Notes under the pieces: generated by a model
What the model saw: the letters and a program-made list of their open reading frames with translations, nothing else
The model's database searches: none
What the model was told of the DNA's origin: nothing
Source: Galbula dea
Lineage: Eukaryota > Chordata > Aves > Piciformes > Galbulidae
Reading direction: 5' to 3'
NCBI GenBank assembly: GCA_013399015.1
Contig: VWZX01004666.1
Coordinates: 2,791,603 to 2,855,602 of the forward strand
DNA length: 64,000 bases
Position numbers and translations under genes: made by a program
Shown: one piece after another, positions 12,933 to 26,700 of the stretch
Layout of the letters: the number at the start of each line of letters is the position of its first letter
How positions within the stretch are numbered: the first letter of the stretch is position 1

Positions 12933-15900
12933 GTACTTTTTGCAGACTTGAAATGATTTAACTTGTGGTGTTGGGAATTATTTCCAAGACAAGATGCATG
13001 AGTGATGATAGTATTTTGCTATAAAACTCGAGATCTTTCTTTGACACTTGCTCCAGACTTGTACTAAAGGCCATTGGCATTTGCTCCAGCCCGAAGTGTG
13101 CAGACCCATGCCAGCCAGGTGCAATGCCAGAGATGTCATGCCATTCTGCACACCAGACTGGAGTGTTTTAAACCAAGGAGGCTGGGGTGGATCTATAGCA
13201 TTTTTAAATGTAATTGTTTGCATGAAGTAGCAAACCTTTAAATAATCTAGGTTCTGCACCTGAATTGCAAAGATGGATGTATTTATATTTGATAAACCCT
13301 GTCTGTAGTGCATTCATTAAGGGGTCATGGGTGATGAAGCATTCTTGGACTTAGAGGTGGGACTAGGTAGTTAGAAACCAGTTAATTACATCTGACCACT
13401 GCCCCCCCCCCAAATGTAGGTGACAAAAAGAGGGGGAAGTTGCTAGATCTGATACTGTGAAACTTCTAGAGTCCTAAAGAGAAGTAATGGTCTTTTGAGA
13501 AGTTTTTCTGTCTTGTACTGTTTATGCATACCTCAGCAAAAAGGAGGATCCATCAGTGCTTTGGGATGACTGTGTCGAGGAAAGAGGATTGCTAGTGAAA
13601 CATTTTCTATTAATTGCTCTCTTTTTAGTGACTACAGAGGAAGTTTTGACACTTTCATAGAAGATAAGTTCACCAGTGGCTCGTTAAAGTTATGATTGAG
13701 ATGTAACCTCTGGTTCAGCAATTCCCTAATGCAGAGGGAGTGGAAGGTTATGCTGAGAAATGCTCATCTGTGACATACATGTTTTTTCTACTATTTCTCA
13801 AAGCACAGAGATACTGTGTAGATCCTGGGCTAGGGTACCTGCTGGGGAAAATGGGCTTCTTGTTCGTTTTAAAATAAAGTCCTCTGAGTGTCATTTATAT
13901 CTCTAAATGTAGTAAAACAATTGCTGGCTGTGTCTGTACTGTAGCCTCTCCCGTTTACAAACTGATGTGTTACTGTCTTAACTTGGGATTTGGTATAAAT
14001 TGATCAAAAAAACACAAACCCCTCCTTCCAAAATTAGCCTTGTAAAATTTCCATAACAATTGCATAACAGGAAACTGGCCAAGTACCTGGATGATGTTCC
14101 CCAGCCTGTGATTTGGAGAGCTGATTAAATGAAAATGCAGCCTGGCTTGTTTGAGTGTGGAGGACTCTTTCCTCTGCATGCAGTTGTTACTCTGTGAGAG
14201 AAGCTGTGGCTCTGAGGCTATGAAGCCAATTTTTAGTCTCTCTGGTAAAATACTTCATTACTTAAATATGCATTGTCTTCAGGGAGCACCTCTCTCCTTT
14301 CCTTCCCTCCCTAATATACTTCATCATAAACTTGTGCAAAAAGGTATAAATAAATAAAATAATCCAGGTTCCTTTTTCTTAAACAAAAATTTAATTAAAT
14401 GGGAGTTAGATCCCTTTGGAATACAGAAAAGCAACTTTAAAGACACTCCAGACATTGGTTTTAAGGATTTCCTTCCCTCCTTTTGCATAACAGACTCCAA
14501 TCCTAGGATTGTATTTCTCTGCTTCAATGCTAAAAGGCTTCTTAAAAGAAGCAATATTCAAAGGCCTAACCCAGATATTTTATGGGATGTCATACATTTT
14601 CAGCTATTCATAACATAAAAAATAAAACAAAATACTGCAGGTTACTTTATCAAAGAGAAAGTTGATTTGTAATTCCCAAGGTAGAATTATGAAAATACCT
14701 TGAGAGCATTACAGGAACAGACATTTATGAGAAGTAATAAAATTAGCTGACTGCAGTACAAATTTACTGAATGCTTTTGGAGGAGAAAATATGTTCCTGC
14801 TCCCACTGCCCAGAGAAAATCGGATGAAAACTGTCAGTTTGTGAGGCCTTTTCTGTGACAATTCAAAGCTCTTCTTTAGCAGAGTAGTGTTTCTGCAGTG
14901 TTGCCCTGGGAAAGTGGTGTAGACCTGATCTTTCTCCCACTGAAACAATAGAAAAAGAGCTAATGATGTAGACAGGAGCAGTACTAAGTACTAACAGAGA
15001 TTTGTGTATGAGAATGGGGTTGCATCCTGGCTGTCTTCCATTCCCAGGCTGTTGTTTACTGGTTAGGTTGACTTGAGGATGAAGGGAGTAGGATAAGAAG
15101 ACTTAGCAAGGGGTTTAAGACCAAATCTTAGAGGGTACTGAATGCCTTCAGGTTCATAGAAAATCCATGTCTCAGAACTACCCTGTTCGGAGAGCAATTC
15201 TAGAGCTTTGTTCGATCTTCTGTTTTGAATGAACATGGCACCACCCCTGTCCCAGACCACTTTCTTAACCAGTAATGTAGAGTCCATCAAATATACCTTC
15301 AGGGCATCTGGAGTCCTTTTAAGGACATAGAGGGGTCCCTCTTCCCTTTGATAAGCTCTTCCAGTAGTTTTTACTTATAACTGGAAAAATAAATAAAGTA
15401 CCTGCTTTCTTTTTTGAATGTGTCTCATGTAGCTTCTGATTGACAGGGTTGTGCCTTTCTTTGCTAAAGTGATGAATCTTTCCACATCTACAAGTTTTCC
15501 TAGCAAAGATGTGTATAACTGCACTTTGCATCCCATGCTAAATTGACCAAGCTACTTAAATCTACTACTGTGAGGCCTGTTTCCTGGGCCTTGAATTATT
15601 CCGTTGATCTTCTTTGTATTTGTGGTTTCTTAAGAAAATAAGGCTTTTGTGGGTATGCTGAATGTGGATATATGTCTGCCTGTTCCCTTCCTTCACCCTG
15701 TCCCTTAACCCTTGACCAATTTCACAAGGGCAGGAAGACTCTTAAAGGTCTTTAGGTTGCATGTGTCACCTGGAGATAATGCAGCTAGGAAGAGGAGAGA
15801 AATCTTATTAGTGCTCTAATGAGGGAAAAGCTGGAGCACGTATGCTCAGCTGCTGTTAGACATCCAAAACTCCATGCTCAAGTGACCTGCCAAAACTAGT

Positions 15901-17616
15901 TTTCTTGAGTTATGCTGTTTCTGACAATGCTTCTTTTGAAGGCTGGCCACTGGAGCTGGGCTTGATGGTCACAGTTTAGTCTTGCCATACTCGGATACAG
16001 AACCGGTTATCTTGCGCATCTAGCCCAGGAGAGCAGCATGCCAAGCACGGAGGGTCAGTGGTCACTGATGAGCACCCAGGCTCATCATCTGGGAGCTCTA
16101 GCCAGTATCCTCCATCTGCAAAAGTCTCTCTGGGAGTTGGTTGTGTTCCTGCCTGACCTATTTAAACAGGCAGATCTGTTCAGATGGCTGTTATGTCTTC
16201 ATGATTCACTACACTGACAGTCTGTCTCGTGTGTGGATTTTATTGGCAGAGTTTTGAGAAGAACTTCCAAATCATGGATGAAAATGATGACTAGTGTTGG
16301 GCTTTTTACCAATCCCTATAAATTTTTTGCTAGAAAAAGCTCACATCACAGATGATTCTCCATTTTTTACAGCTGCTTATTGAAATCTTTCAGTGTAGTC
16401 AGTTTTCAAATTGTTTGAGGTGTTTTCTATGAATATTATAGTTCTAGTTCTATAAGCAGAAACTTAGTCTTCTTTGATTTACTACTGTAAACTGATGCAG
16501 CTTTATCCACTAATGCTGAATAATTTCAGAAAGGACCAGATTTTTTTTTAACATTACTGTTTTCTCTAATGTCACATTGATCACCACAGATGATCTTATT
16601 TCTTTCCTAAGGATCCTCTCTGCTCAGTGAGTTCTCTATCCCATACCCCTGTTCTTTGAGGATTTATTCCAAACTAGTTCATTCAACCGAAGTCAACTAA
16701 ACTGATATAAAAATTGACTTAAATTTGAATTTGTTTCTTTGTTTTCCCTGTATCCTGAGCACAGTTTGTGGCTTGCTGGAACTCTGCTATGGTGTGGGTG
16801 GCATGGCGGGGGAGGGAAGGGGGAAGAGAGGGTTTACAATATCAAGTACTTTAACAGCACAAGAAAACTGAATCTTAAATGCATTTCCTTTTCTTAGATC
16901 CAGATTTAATCTTCATTTCTGAGTCTGTGACTAATTTATTGTAGAATGTCTCACTTGTTCAATTAAATTTTGAGTGTTTAGCAAAATTACTTAAGTGAGA
17001 GAACATATGCCACCAGGGTATGTACATGTTTCCTGGGCTAAATGTGATTTCCTTTTTGTCTTCCATTGATTAATCATTTTTTTTTCCTCTCTTTAAATCC
17101 AGTTTGTTTGCTAAAATAGTTTGTGAACTGGAAAAAAAGAAGAATCAATATCTGTGAACATCTAGATATTCAATGCAGAGTATATTTCCTCATAAAATAA
17201 GTCATTGGGATATGGCAAATTATTTTCCTTTTATTATTTCTTGATGTGAAGGCTAAACTAGCTTGTCTCCATCAAACTTGATGCCATCCCATGCAGAATA
17301 AGATGTGGATCCTGAGCTAATACAGTTTTGAAAGACTTAAGCCAGTGTCAGCTTTGCAATTCATGTCAGCAAACTAATTGTCGCTCATTCTGTGGTCACA
17401 AGGAAAAGCATTTAGAGTACACATATAATCATACATATTTTTGACCTGGAGGCTATGGGAATGAGACCTTAATGCTGTTTACCCCGTTGGGGGACATTAA
17501 AATGATGTGACTGGAAGGGCTGTTAAGGTTCTAGCAATCTAATTATACCCAGAGGAGACAGTACCACAACATTCAAAACCAGCTAGTAGGGGAAATCTCC
17601 TGTGGATCCAAATTAC
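12933..17616. other. Noncoding, intron-like DNA
   Basis: No exon, RNA gene or transposon is recognised here. The only simple repeat of note is a run of ten C at 13402-13411. A strong pyrimidine tract ending in AG at about 17103 is followed at once by stops in useful frames, so it looks like a decoy acceptor. Confidence 0.6.
13402..13411. repeat. Poly-C run (C10)
   Basis: Ten consecutive C residues in otherwise AT-leaning DNA. This is a likely length-variable homopolymer and has no other visible role. Confidence 0.9.
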
Positions 17617-17642
17617 TTTTTTTTTTTTTTTTTCAGGTAAAG
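17617..17642 (+). promoter_or_regulatory. Candidate recursive splice site (ratchet point)
   Basis: Seventeen T residues (17617-17633) are followed by CAG and immediately by GTAAAG, giving an uninterrupted pyrimidine tract, a 3' splice site and a 5' splice site directly abutting at 17636|17637. This juxtaposition defines recursive splicing sites in very long vertebrate and insect introns, where the intron is removed in steps and no exon remains. The orientation matches the + strand exons at 43343 and 50620, and the site would lie in their upstream intron. A chance poly-T next to AGGT is the alternative. Intron sawtooth patterns in nascent RNA would distinguish them. Confidence 0.35.
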
Positions 17643-19479
17643 GATAAGCATCTTTTATTAGCTGAGCAACTAAACTGTGGCAGATTTAAATGCAGTTCAC
17701 ACCCACCAAAAGCAGGGAATTTTGTATTTGGTGAGTGTGTTCAGATGCTTCAGTATCTCAAGGAAAAGACTTCTTGTTTATTTTTTTTTCCATTTTTATT
17801 CCTCCTTTTCTGCAGCTGTCAGCAGTACCACAGGTACAGAATTGCTTCATCTCAGCAGAAGCAGGATTTTGTTTTACATCTGCACAGTGGTGCAGATTTT
17901 AAATTGCAGATCATGTTACATGGTGTGTCCTAAATTACCTGCTCACCATTCCTCTTCACAAGCACTTCTTGTTTGTTGCTTCTTGAAATTGACTGTGGCA
18001 ACTGTGTGGAAAGTCTGAATGAAAGGTGGGAGTTTGCCATGTATCTCTGACGGGTGTTAGATCAGATAGGAGACACCTAAGATACTGGACATTGTGCTGT
18101 AAACAAAATAATAAAATACTGTAGCTTTCTGGGAATAACTGAAATAAAGGAGAAACAATGATTGATCTCCTCTAACATGTTAAAATATTTCTGATTCACT
18201 TCTAAACATTACAAAACTTTATTTGTAGATCCAAGTAACCAAGCTTAGATTTAGCTTTGTTTTTGAACACTTCCCGGGCTTTCCTTGGGACAACTGTGGC
18301 ATTTTATCAGGTGTGTTTGTACATGTGCATAGATATGGATACAGATTAAATGTCACCAATACCTAGTTCCCTAGGTCATGGCTTGCTTAACAAAATGACT
18401 GTTCAATCTGGGAGTGCTTTCTTTAGGATAGAGTTTCTGCCTGTTTTCAAGGTAAGACAGAACAGTCAAATATTTATGAATGTTACAACATTCCAGATTT
18501 CCTTTCCAAGGCTACTTGAGGCCACTTGAAGAAGTAAATCTGTCGTGGTGATGGAGACAAGCTTCATTTGCACGCTTCCTTTCATCTTTCTGCAAACAAA
18601 CGGTTCATTCACGCTTCCTCGGCCAATGGTAGCAACCATGCTTGGTTTTTGTGTGGAACCAGCAGGACCAATCATGGTTATTTATACCATGCTGGCCTAT
18701 TATTGAGGAAAGGATTAGTGCTGTCTAAGCATATGTGCTCTTTGCTCTTCTTTTCATGTATTTGATATACTCAGGTGGACCAGTATTCGTTGAGACCCCT
18801 ATGTTTGTCTTGGAATCAGGCAGACTGGGCAGCAATCTTCCTTGCACAACTGCTCTTCTGCAGATGTTTCTCCACTGGAAATTATTCAGGAGCTTTTCCC
18901 TAAGGCACTCACAAGCTACTGCGATGACTAATGAATTCTGGTTGCTCTGTATAAGGCCAGATTTGGACCCGTGACTGTGAGCTGAAGGATGACCTTTTTA
19001 ATATCACTCTGGTCCTCCCACCTCTATGCCTTTCATGCTTACATCGGCACTTTCTCTACTTCTTAATGAAGTGACAACTCCCTCTATTTCATAGTCATTT
19101 TTCTCTTGACTTCCCACAGTGGCTGTCAAGTTCAGTTTGACTTTGCTGCAGATGGGGCTCTGTGCCTGGAAATCTCTTTCTAGCCCTAAAAATTAAGTCC
19201 CTCAGCTGCTGCTAAGGAAACTTGGCTGGATGTTGGGGGAAACTCTATCATAACAGGGCTGGAAGGAAACCTTCCTCCCAGCTGCTGAGAGACCAGGCAG
19301 GTCTGTACCCCCTGTTTCAGACCCAGAGCCCCATCCCCACAACTCTTGCTGCCCGGGAGGATGTTTGCCCCTCTCCCAGCCAAGGTCAGCTGGCAAGACC
19401 GGCCACACACTGCTCTCCTCCTGATGGTGTGATGCAGGGATCCATGTGCAAAGCTAAAACAAGTTGCCTCTGATCTTGA

Positions 19480-19573
19480 CCAATCCCATGTCAGGTTTTT
19501 GTGTTCTGGCCAATAGTTTGTTTCTGTTTTCTGACCAATCCTGTCCAGCCATCCACCCCTGGAGACTATATAA
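19480..19573 (+). promoter_or_regulatory. Promoter-like array: three CCAAT boxes and a TATA box
   Basis: CCAAT occurs at 19480-19484, 19510-19514 and 19535-19539, all on the + strand at spacings of 30 and 25 bases. TATATAA follows at 19567-19573. The last CCAAT sits about 32 bases before the TATA box, close to the usual arrangement, so transcription would start near 19597-19604. Such compact CCAAT/TATA arrays are typical of tissue-specific promoters and of the U3 part of endogenous retroviral LTRs. I could not find clear LTR ends, a target duplication, an AATAAA in a following R region or a primer-binding site. LTR remnant or cryptic promoter therefore both remain open. Confidence 0.35.
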
Positions 19574-20730
19574 TAGGCCTAAGTAGAGGCAGATGTGAGT
19601 TTACTCTGCTAAATGCAATGCCAGAAGTTCTGTGGGTTTGGGGCCTTATTTTAATCCTTCCTGATAAGTAGCTGTCAGTGTCCCATGCAGTTATGCTTAG
19701 TGGTTCCTTGTTAGCTTTTCTCAGCATGGGCTCCTACCTCCTAGGGGAGCAAGGGAGACAGTTTGACCGGCTGTAGTTTTTCATCTTCAGCACTCATCTG
19801 GAAGGCACCTGCTGCGTCAGGCTGGGGAGGAGTAGGGTTGTGGACAGATGGAAAGTTATGATATGACTTGAGAGCAACCTGTGCTCTCTGGTAAAATCCC
19901 AGATGTAAAGAGGTTGAGATTGAAGCCTTGAGGAAAACTCCTATGGATATCAATTGTGCAAGTCCCACATCCAACACATACCTTGGGGAGAAGGTGGCCA
20001 ACTGTGTCTCCCATCAGCTTTAATGAGAAGTGAGCAGACAAATGGTGGAGATGGGGGAACTGTGCAAGGTCACCTCCTGGTCTGCCTTCTATGGGATCAT
20101 GTCAATGAAAGCAGTTGAGTCACCTCTCCCTGGAGGTGTCTGATGGATGTTACAGCCAGATCTTGGCACTAAATTGAGAGTTGGGCCTCACTGCCCGGTC
20201 TGCATCCCCAGCTGAGGCGCGAAGTAATGTTTTAGCCAAATGTTCACTTGAGCACGTTGTAGCTTCTTAGCTTCTCCTGTGTGAAAGAACTTCCTTCCCT
20301 TCAGGGTATTCCCTTGATTTTTAAAAGTCAAGCAAATATTTAAGAGTGGATTAGAGTCTAGCTCAACATATCCATCATTCACCATCAATTATCCAGGTCA
20401 TTAATATGATTATGCTCAGCTCGGGACTTCTCTGTGTCTGAATGTAGAAAGACCTAGCAGGAACTAAAGGTGGAAATTTATAGCAAGAACCTTTCCCTCC
20501 CCCCCTTATTTAATGGCACACAGGCTTTGACCTAAAGTGTAATTTTCTGCAACATTTAAGGCAGATAAAGTGTCTTTAGCAGCCAAAGGAAAGCTCAAAG
20601 GTAACATTATCTAACTAGCAAACAGATGGAGGATTTAACATTCTTGGTAGCTGAAATTTTGGACTCTAGCCAAGCCATGTTAATGGATTTTTTAGCAGTC
20701 ATTCTTCTCCTATGAAAGTGCAAGACACAT

Positions 20731-20776
20731 TTAAAAAAAAACAAAACACAACCACAAACAAACAAAAACCCCAACC
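20731..20776. repeat. A/C-rich low-complexity tract
   Basis: A run of A interspersed with single C and CC (AAACAAAAC, CAAACAAACAAAAACCCC). It is the same compositional type as 35370-35508 and the complement of 10146-10216. No transposon body is recognisable on either side. Confidence 0.8.
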
Positions 20777-23700
20777 TCTAGCAATACAGGCAGGGGTAAG
20801 GAAGGATACCAGCTTGATCATGAGCAGTGTGGGGAAAAAAATTAAAGCTTTTGTTTCCAAAACTGGGGCATGGGAAGTAGGATTCAATTAAAGAAATAAG
20901 ATAGTTCACCTCAAAAGCCCAAAATCTTTGACAATCCTATTGAGTAGTAAGAGGGGTGGTTGTGCAGTGTTAACTTTGCCTTTCTATGAAAACTGCAGGG
21001 AAAGGAGATGTCCATTGAAGAGCTCTTGTTTCAGTTGAGATGCAGGGAACAAGGTAAAGTCTAATCTCTCTCTTCCACAGGCACATCCAACTCCTTGTAC
21101 ACTTCTGGCAAGCCCTGGTGTTCCCTTATGGTGCCTGGTATTTTGCTGTGTCCCAGAGGACTTTCCCAAGTACCAGAGCCATAAGCTTTCTTGATCCATA
21201 GCACATTTTCTCTGCACTTTAAATATGACAGATTGGACCCTGAAAAAGCTATGTAATGGAGACCACACAGCTCAGGAGATGAGGAACATGTTTTCCAGGA
21301 ATTATTGGTGAAAACTTTGTGGTGTACAGGAGTGAGTGTGAGCCCTGGGAAACCCTGATAATTTGCTGTAATTTGGATCCACCAAATCCTATCATTTACT
21401 GTCCATGAATCTTCAAAACTGTATGAAATCTGGGGGTTTTGTAATAGCTTTTCTGTCAATGCTTGTTGGGTGAGTTTTGTTGTTATGCTCTATAAAAATT
21501 TCAGTCTCTTTAGCAGGGATCTGGGAAGTGTCATGTGACTGAACTGATTAATAACTTATAGGAGTAAAGATGCTAATTCAGAGGATTGGGTTGAACTTCC
21601 AGCCACCTCTGAAGAGATCTGGAACCTCTCATTTCACAAAGAAAATAGGCTGATGCTAGAAGGTTGGGAAGCATTTGCTTTGACTAGCTTTGCTCTTTTC
21701 CAAGCAGAGGTTTGGGAGCAAATGGATTACATTAACACTCTACACTGATTACAAAACACTGAATAAATCATACAGGGGTCTAATTCCACCAGATCTCCTT
21801 ACCACTGGATTGAACTTTTCCCTAACTTGCATGTCTCAAGTGATCTGAGTCAGCACATCAACTCTGAGCATCCCAGGATTTGGGAATGCTGGAAAGAGAT
21901 CTGGTTCCAAACGCTGGCGCTCAAGAACATTCTTACAAGTCATTTTCCAGCAGGCAAAACCTAAAATATTACAAAGAGAGAGTTGGAGGCCAGCAGAAAC
22001 TCCAGCTGAGAGCTCGGAGCTGCTCCAGTGCCAGAGCATCCATCTTTCAAAAGTTTAATGAGATGAGTTTCCATCAGATGCTTTCACAACCAGGCCACCA
22101 GCAGTGGCTTTGGACGTGGTGTCTCGCTCCCCATGGTGTCTGGACAGCAGGAGCTGTGGTTCAGACCTCAGTAAGAAAGCAGGATGGTGAAAATTTGTGA
22201 GAGCTAATTAAACAAGACAAGATTTTGCCTGGCAGGGATTCATGCCAGATATACTACATCTAGGGAAACCATTTCAGGCTTTGCCATAAAGTACTTGTGG
22301 AGAGAAAGCAGCAAGTCTTGCCAGACTTCACTTCAAATATAGTACTGCAGCTTTTCCTTTTCTTTTTTGAAATTGGTGTGTTCATAAATTATCCTGCTTA
22401 GCACAAGGTTAAACACAGGACAGTGAGAACTGTTGAAGCCTCATAGATAAAAGGCCCCAGCTTAAGTAGGGAAATGGTCATACATAGCTTTATCAGTCCA
22501 TGCTTCATCTGAGCATGCAAATCATGCTTCAAGAGCTCAAGATGTGACCATCAGTCTCAGGAGATCTATATTCATATTCCTGCCCTCCTATTGGCCACCT
22601 GTTGGTCTTGGGACAAGTTTTTAGTTTTTGTGCTTTGAGGTCCCATTGGTAAAGAAGGATGGTGAAATTCCTTCCTCTGATGAACGTCATGCTAATGTTT
22701 GGAGACAGCATTACAGAGGGTGGCAGGGAACTGAGTAGTAATGCTGTCCTTCCATGGAGACCTCCCCACCAACAAGTCCTAGCTCTAACCTGAAAGCTTA
22801 CAAGGTCTTGTAATGGCAATGACTGTTAGGTGAAATGGCAGTTCATTTCTCCATTCAGACCCAGCTTCATGTCATGACCAAAGGTTTGAAGTAGCATCAT
22901 CAGTCAAGCACAGGTGAAAGAACAAGCCATTAGCAGGAGTTGGTTTCTGTCCAGACACCACAGAACACCTGTGGTGTCAGCTTTGCATTACCACAGAGGG
23001 AAAAACAACTCCACAATGGCTTTACCATTAAGTCTAAAAACAGTAGCAGGATGCAAGGAGCAGATGATGTTCCCCCAGAATTTCTGGGGTACAGACCAGG
23101 CTTGCTCCAAACCTGGCCTCTGGGTTGGTGCCTGTAGTCTGGAAGGGGGGAAAGTGATGGTGTTTGCAACTTAGGTCCATTTTTAATGCCTCATCAGAGC
23201 TGTGGCTTAGGGAAGATTCACTTAAGGAATTCCTTGGCTCAGATCTGAATGTACAAAAAGGTCTAGCTGATACTGAGGACTGTTTCCATTGTAGTAGGCA
23301 GTAACTGAGCTTCCCAGGGAAATCATGCTAATCTTAATAGAGACTCTTACGGTTAGATACTACTGAAGTAAGACTCGGGTAATTAGAGATGTACTGCAGT
23401 TATACTTTTAATCTGTACTTTTAATATTGTTTCTGTGCAGAAGGTACATCCTACCTTCGCTGTTAGAGAGTCATAGTTGCCTTAGTTGCTGTATTTTTTA
23501 GTTCACCTGTTTCTATGTCACATACAATACAATTTAATTAAAACCAGAGCTAAGAAGAGCTTCTTCCAGAGAAAGAAGTTTGAATACTTTTGAGCACTTG
23601 AATACTTCTGAACTGTATTTCAGAGGGACCAGTGAGCAGGTGTTGGGAAAAGAAAGATGAGTTCTGAGAATAAAAAAATAAAGGAGAATTGATCTGGAAG

Positions 23701-26700
23701 AGTAGTAGCCCACATATGTGTTTGCTGATTCATTGGAAATTAAAAACAGATATAACAGCTTGGGGAAAAAATTGTGTGACACCAGGTCTGCCTCTGTGTA
23801 CAGACACTGACAGTATTGTTCCCCACTTCAGGAAGGAGAGGTTTATGGTGTTGTGTGCCAATGTAGTCTCATCCAGTCCAGATTCTAGTCTTTTGTGGGT
23901 AGACATCAGTTGTAAACGGATTGGAAAACATAGACGCTTTTCTTGGAAGGAAGCGTAGGGACTGTTTTGTTGTATGGTTTTGTTTTTTTCTCAATGCACC
24001 ACTGATTTCAAAGCTGTGTGGTTTGGGTGGCAGCCCAGAATTCTTGGGTTTTTATTCTTCTTGTTCATCTTATAAAGCATTAATATCGTATTTCCTCTAC
24101 AGGAAAATATATACATACTTGTGTATCTGTGTGTATTAGTACATCTGCATTTGGGTGTATGTGGAATTGCCAATATTATGAGTTCTCAGGATCAAGGTAT
24201 TGGATATTGAATAAAGCAAAACAGTGTTATGGAAAAGGAGTTTGACACTGGAAAGGAAACTGATCCTTGTTGTGGCAATCCCATCCTCACATCTTATGTC
24301 TGCTGCCCCAGTGCCATGGGCTGGCAAGTGATCTTTGATGCTGTTCATTAACTGCTGTCATCTGGCACAAGGCACGGATGGAAGAAAGCCATGGCAGACA
24401 AAACCAGGTGCTGGAGGAGCTGCTGGCAGCTCAGGAGAAATTCTCTACCTTGTGCATCAGCACTGGCCATTCCCCTGTGTGCTGTTAGGAGATGATGAGA
24501 TCCTTTCCTTCATGGAGATTCAGGAGCCTTGGGCAGGAGTTGCAGTGACTAATGGCTCGGTAGCACACTTTCTAAAGAGACTGCTTTACTCTGATGTCCT
24601 GGCCAAATTCTCTCCTGGAAAATTGGATGGGATGTGTTTCCCCTGCAATTCCAGATGCATAGAGTATTCTTTGCTGTTCACCATCACAGACTGTCAGCTA
24701 GTCAAGGTTAAGGTATGCTTTCATTTCTGTGATCACCTGAAGGATTCCTTGAATATATCAACTAAAATAATACTGTTTAGAGACTATAATGGAAAGGAAG
24801 CTTGGTTTGTTACTGCATAATAGTACTGTACTCAGGATCTTTTGATAAAGAAAATGTCTTTATTTATTAGTTATGGGAAGGTAATTTCACTTCTGCCTTC
24901 ATTTGCAAAGCAATGTGCTGCAAAAAGCACATCACAGTTCTCTGTAATGAGTGAAGGAATTATGGGATCTGATCTTTCTCAGAAGCTCTGTTTTCCTGTA
25001 AGCTATCAGGAAAGCACTCTTTTCAAGAAACAAGCAATAAGTACACAACTCATTGATTCTCAGCTGAAAACTGAGCTGAATCAACTGTCTTTCCTTTGAC
25101 TATGTTCTGTGCTCAGGGCAGGCTGGAGTTGGGCTTCATCCAAATGGCAGTCAAGTGATCAGAAAGTGGGATCGGTGAGTGATGGGACAGAGGGTGCCTG
25201 AGCATGGGTGTAGCGTAACGCACAAGTGCAATGCAAACACTCTCACTGAGCTCTTGCACTCAGAGGTAGACTTCAGATAACGTGTTGACAGCATCAGTCA
25301 AAGAAAAATAAAATTGCCCAGGGGTTGTGAAAGGCACTCTCTGTTGAAGTATAAAATGGTGTATATAACCTCTGCTTTCTGTGTGCAGTCGCAGTGACAC
25401 AGGATGGAAGGGATGTGTGATGATACCGAAGGAAAATCACAGCAGCTCTGGTCACAGCAGTAAGGATACTGAGAACCAGTAGCTTAATTCGGTTCGTTAC
25501 TATAAGGATTTTACTTCTGATGTTATAGTTCAAATCCTTTTCTTTCTCATGAGCAAGTTGCATTGTATGTTGGTTTAGGCAAGATTGTATGCATCAGAAG
25601 CTCTGGTTCAGATATTGAGTTGTGTGAATTTAGGCTACTTAACATAAGGATATTGTAGGTGGCCTGCAAATCTGGAAAATGGTTGTTTGTTGGTTGCAAA
25701 GTAACAGTGTTACTGACCAGTGAGGGGGTTTCCTGGAGTAAGAACTTTCCCTGTTTCAGTTACTTTGGTACAGCACCAGGAGATATGGTTGGACTGTGGC
25801 TTCGAGGAACAACCACACTATAAATAATTTTGGGTTTAGTTTTTTTTTTTTAAATTGTGTGGCTTCAATTAGACTTCTGTGAGCAGCTCTGCTTGTTTGA
25901 GTTGGACTGCTTCCTAATTATCTCACACTTGTTAAGTAAGGGTCACAGCGTTGGACCCTAATTTCTGCCCTGAAAAGGCTTTGAGATCTTTTGAGGGCCA
26001 CACGAGAAAGTGAATTGCTATGTATAATTGTTAGGGTGTTGTCAGCTGAAAGCTCCTCTGTGTTTCATGCATGAAGCACTATACAGGCCAGCTGGCAGTT
26101 GGCTCAAGATAATGATACGATGATAGGAAAGATGGTCAGACATTGCCAGAACTATTAGACAGCACATCTGCCTGCTGTATGCCAGGATCAACGCTGCACT
26201 GCCAGTACCAGCCTCTTGGGTAGAGATGGAAACATCTTCCAGTGTAGATGATGTGGGTCACAGCTCTTCAGAGACACCAAGCAATGGCTTCAGTTGGCAT
26301 TGGGTTGTTTCCAGAATGCTTTGTCTTGTTCAGGTTAGTATCTCTAGTAATGGCAGTGATATGTGCTAGATATACCAAAAAGGATCAAGTCTGTGGCAAA
26401 CCTGAGGTGTGAATTTAGTCTAAAGGGTGTCTCCCTCAAAACATGTTGATGTTTTGTTGGCTTCTGTTTGGCTGTTGGCTCTGAGAGCAGGGCAAGTGTA
26501 AGGCACTGAATGAGAGACAGTTTTCTTGGAGAAAAATAGCTGTTTTGTGCTGACATACTGATAATGTGAGTTTCCAGTACTGGTTATTAGAATAGTACTG
26601 CTGGCAGAGTGAGAGAAAGAGAGAGACAAGGGGGATCGTGTTTCATGGGCCATAAACTGGGGCACACTAAAATAATCCTCTCAGATATGGTCAACTGAAT

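Noticed and set aside
24335..24820. 161-codon + strand open frame
   Set aside because: No family resemblance and an unremarkable start context; most likely chance.
25480..25540. GTTCAAATCC, resembling a tRNA B box
   Set aside because: No matching A box or cloverleaf can be formed upstream.
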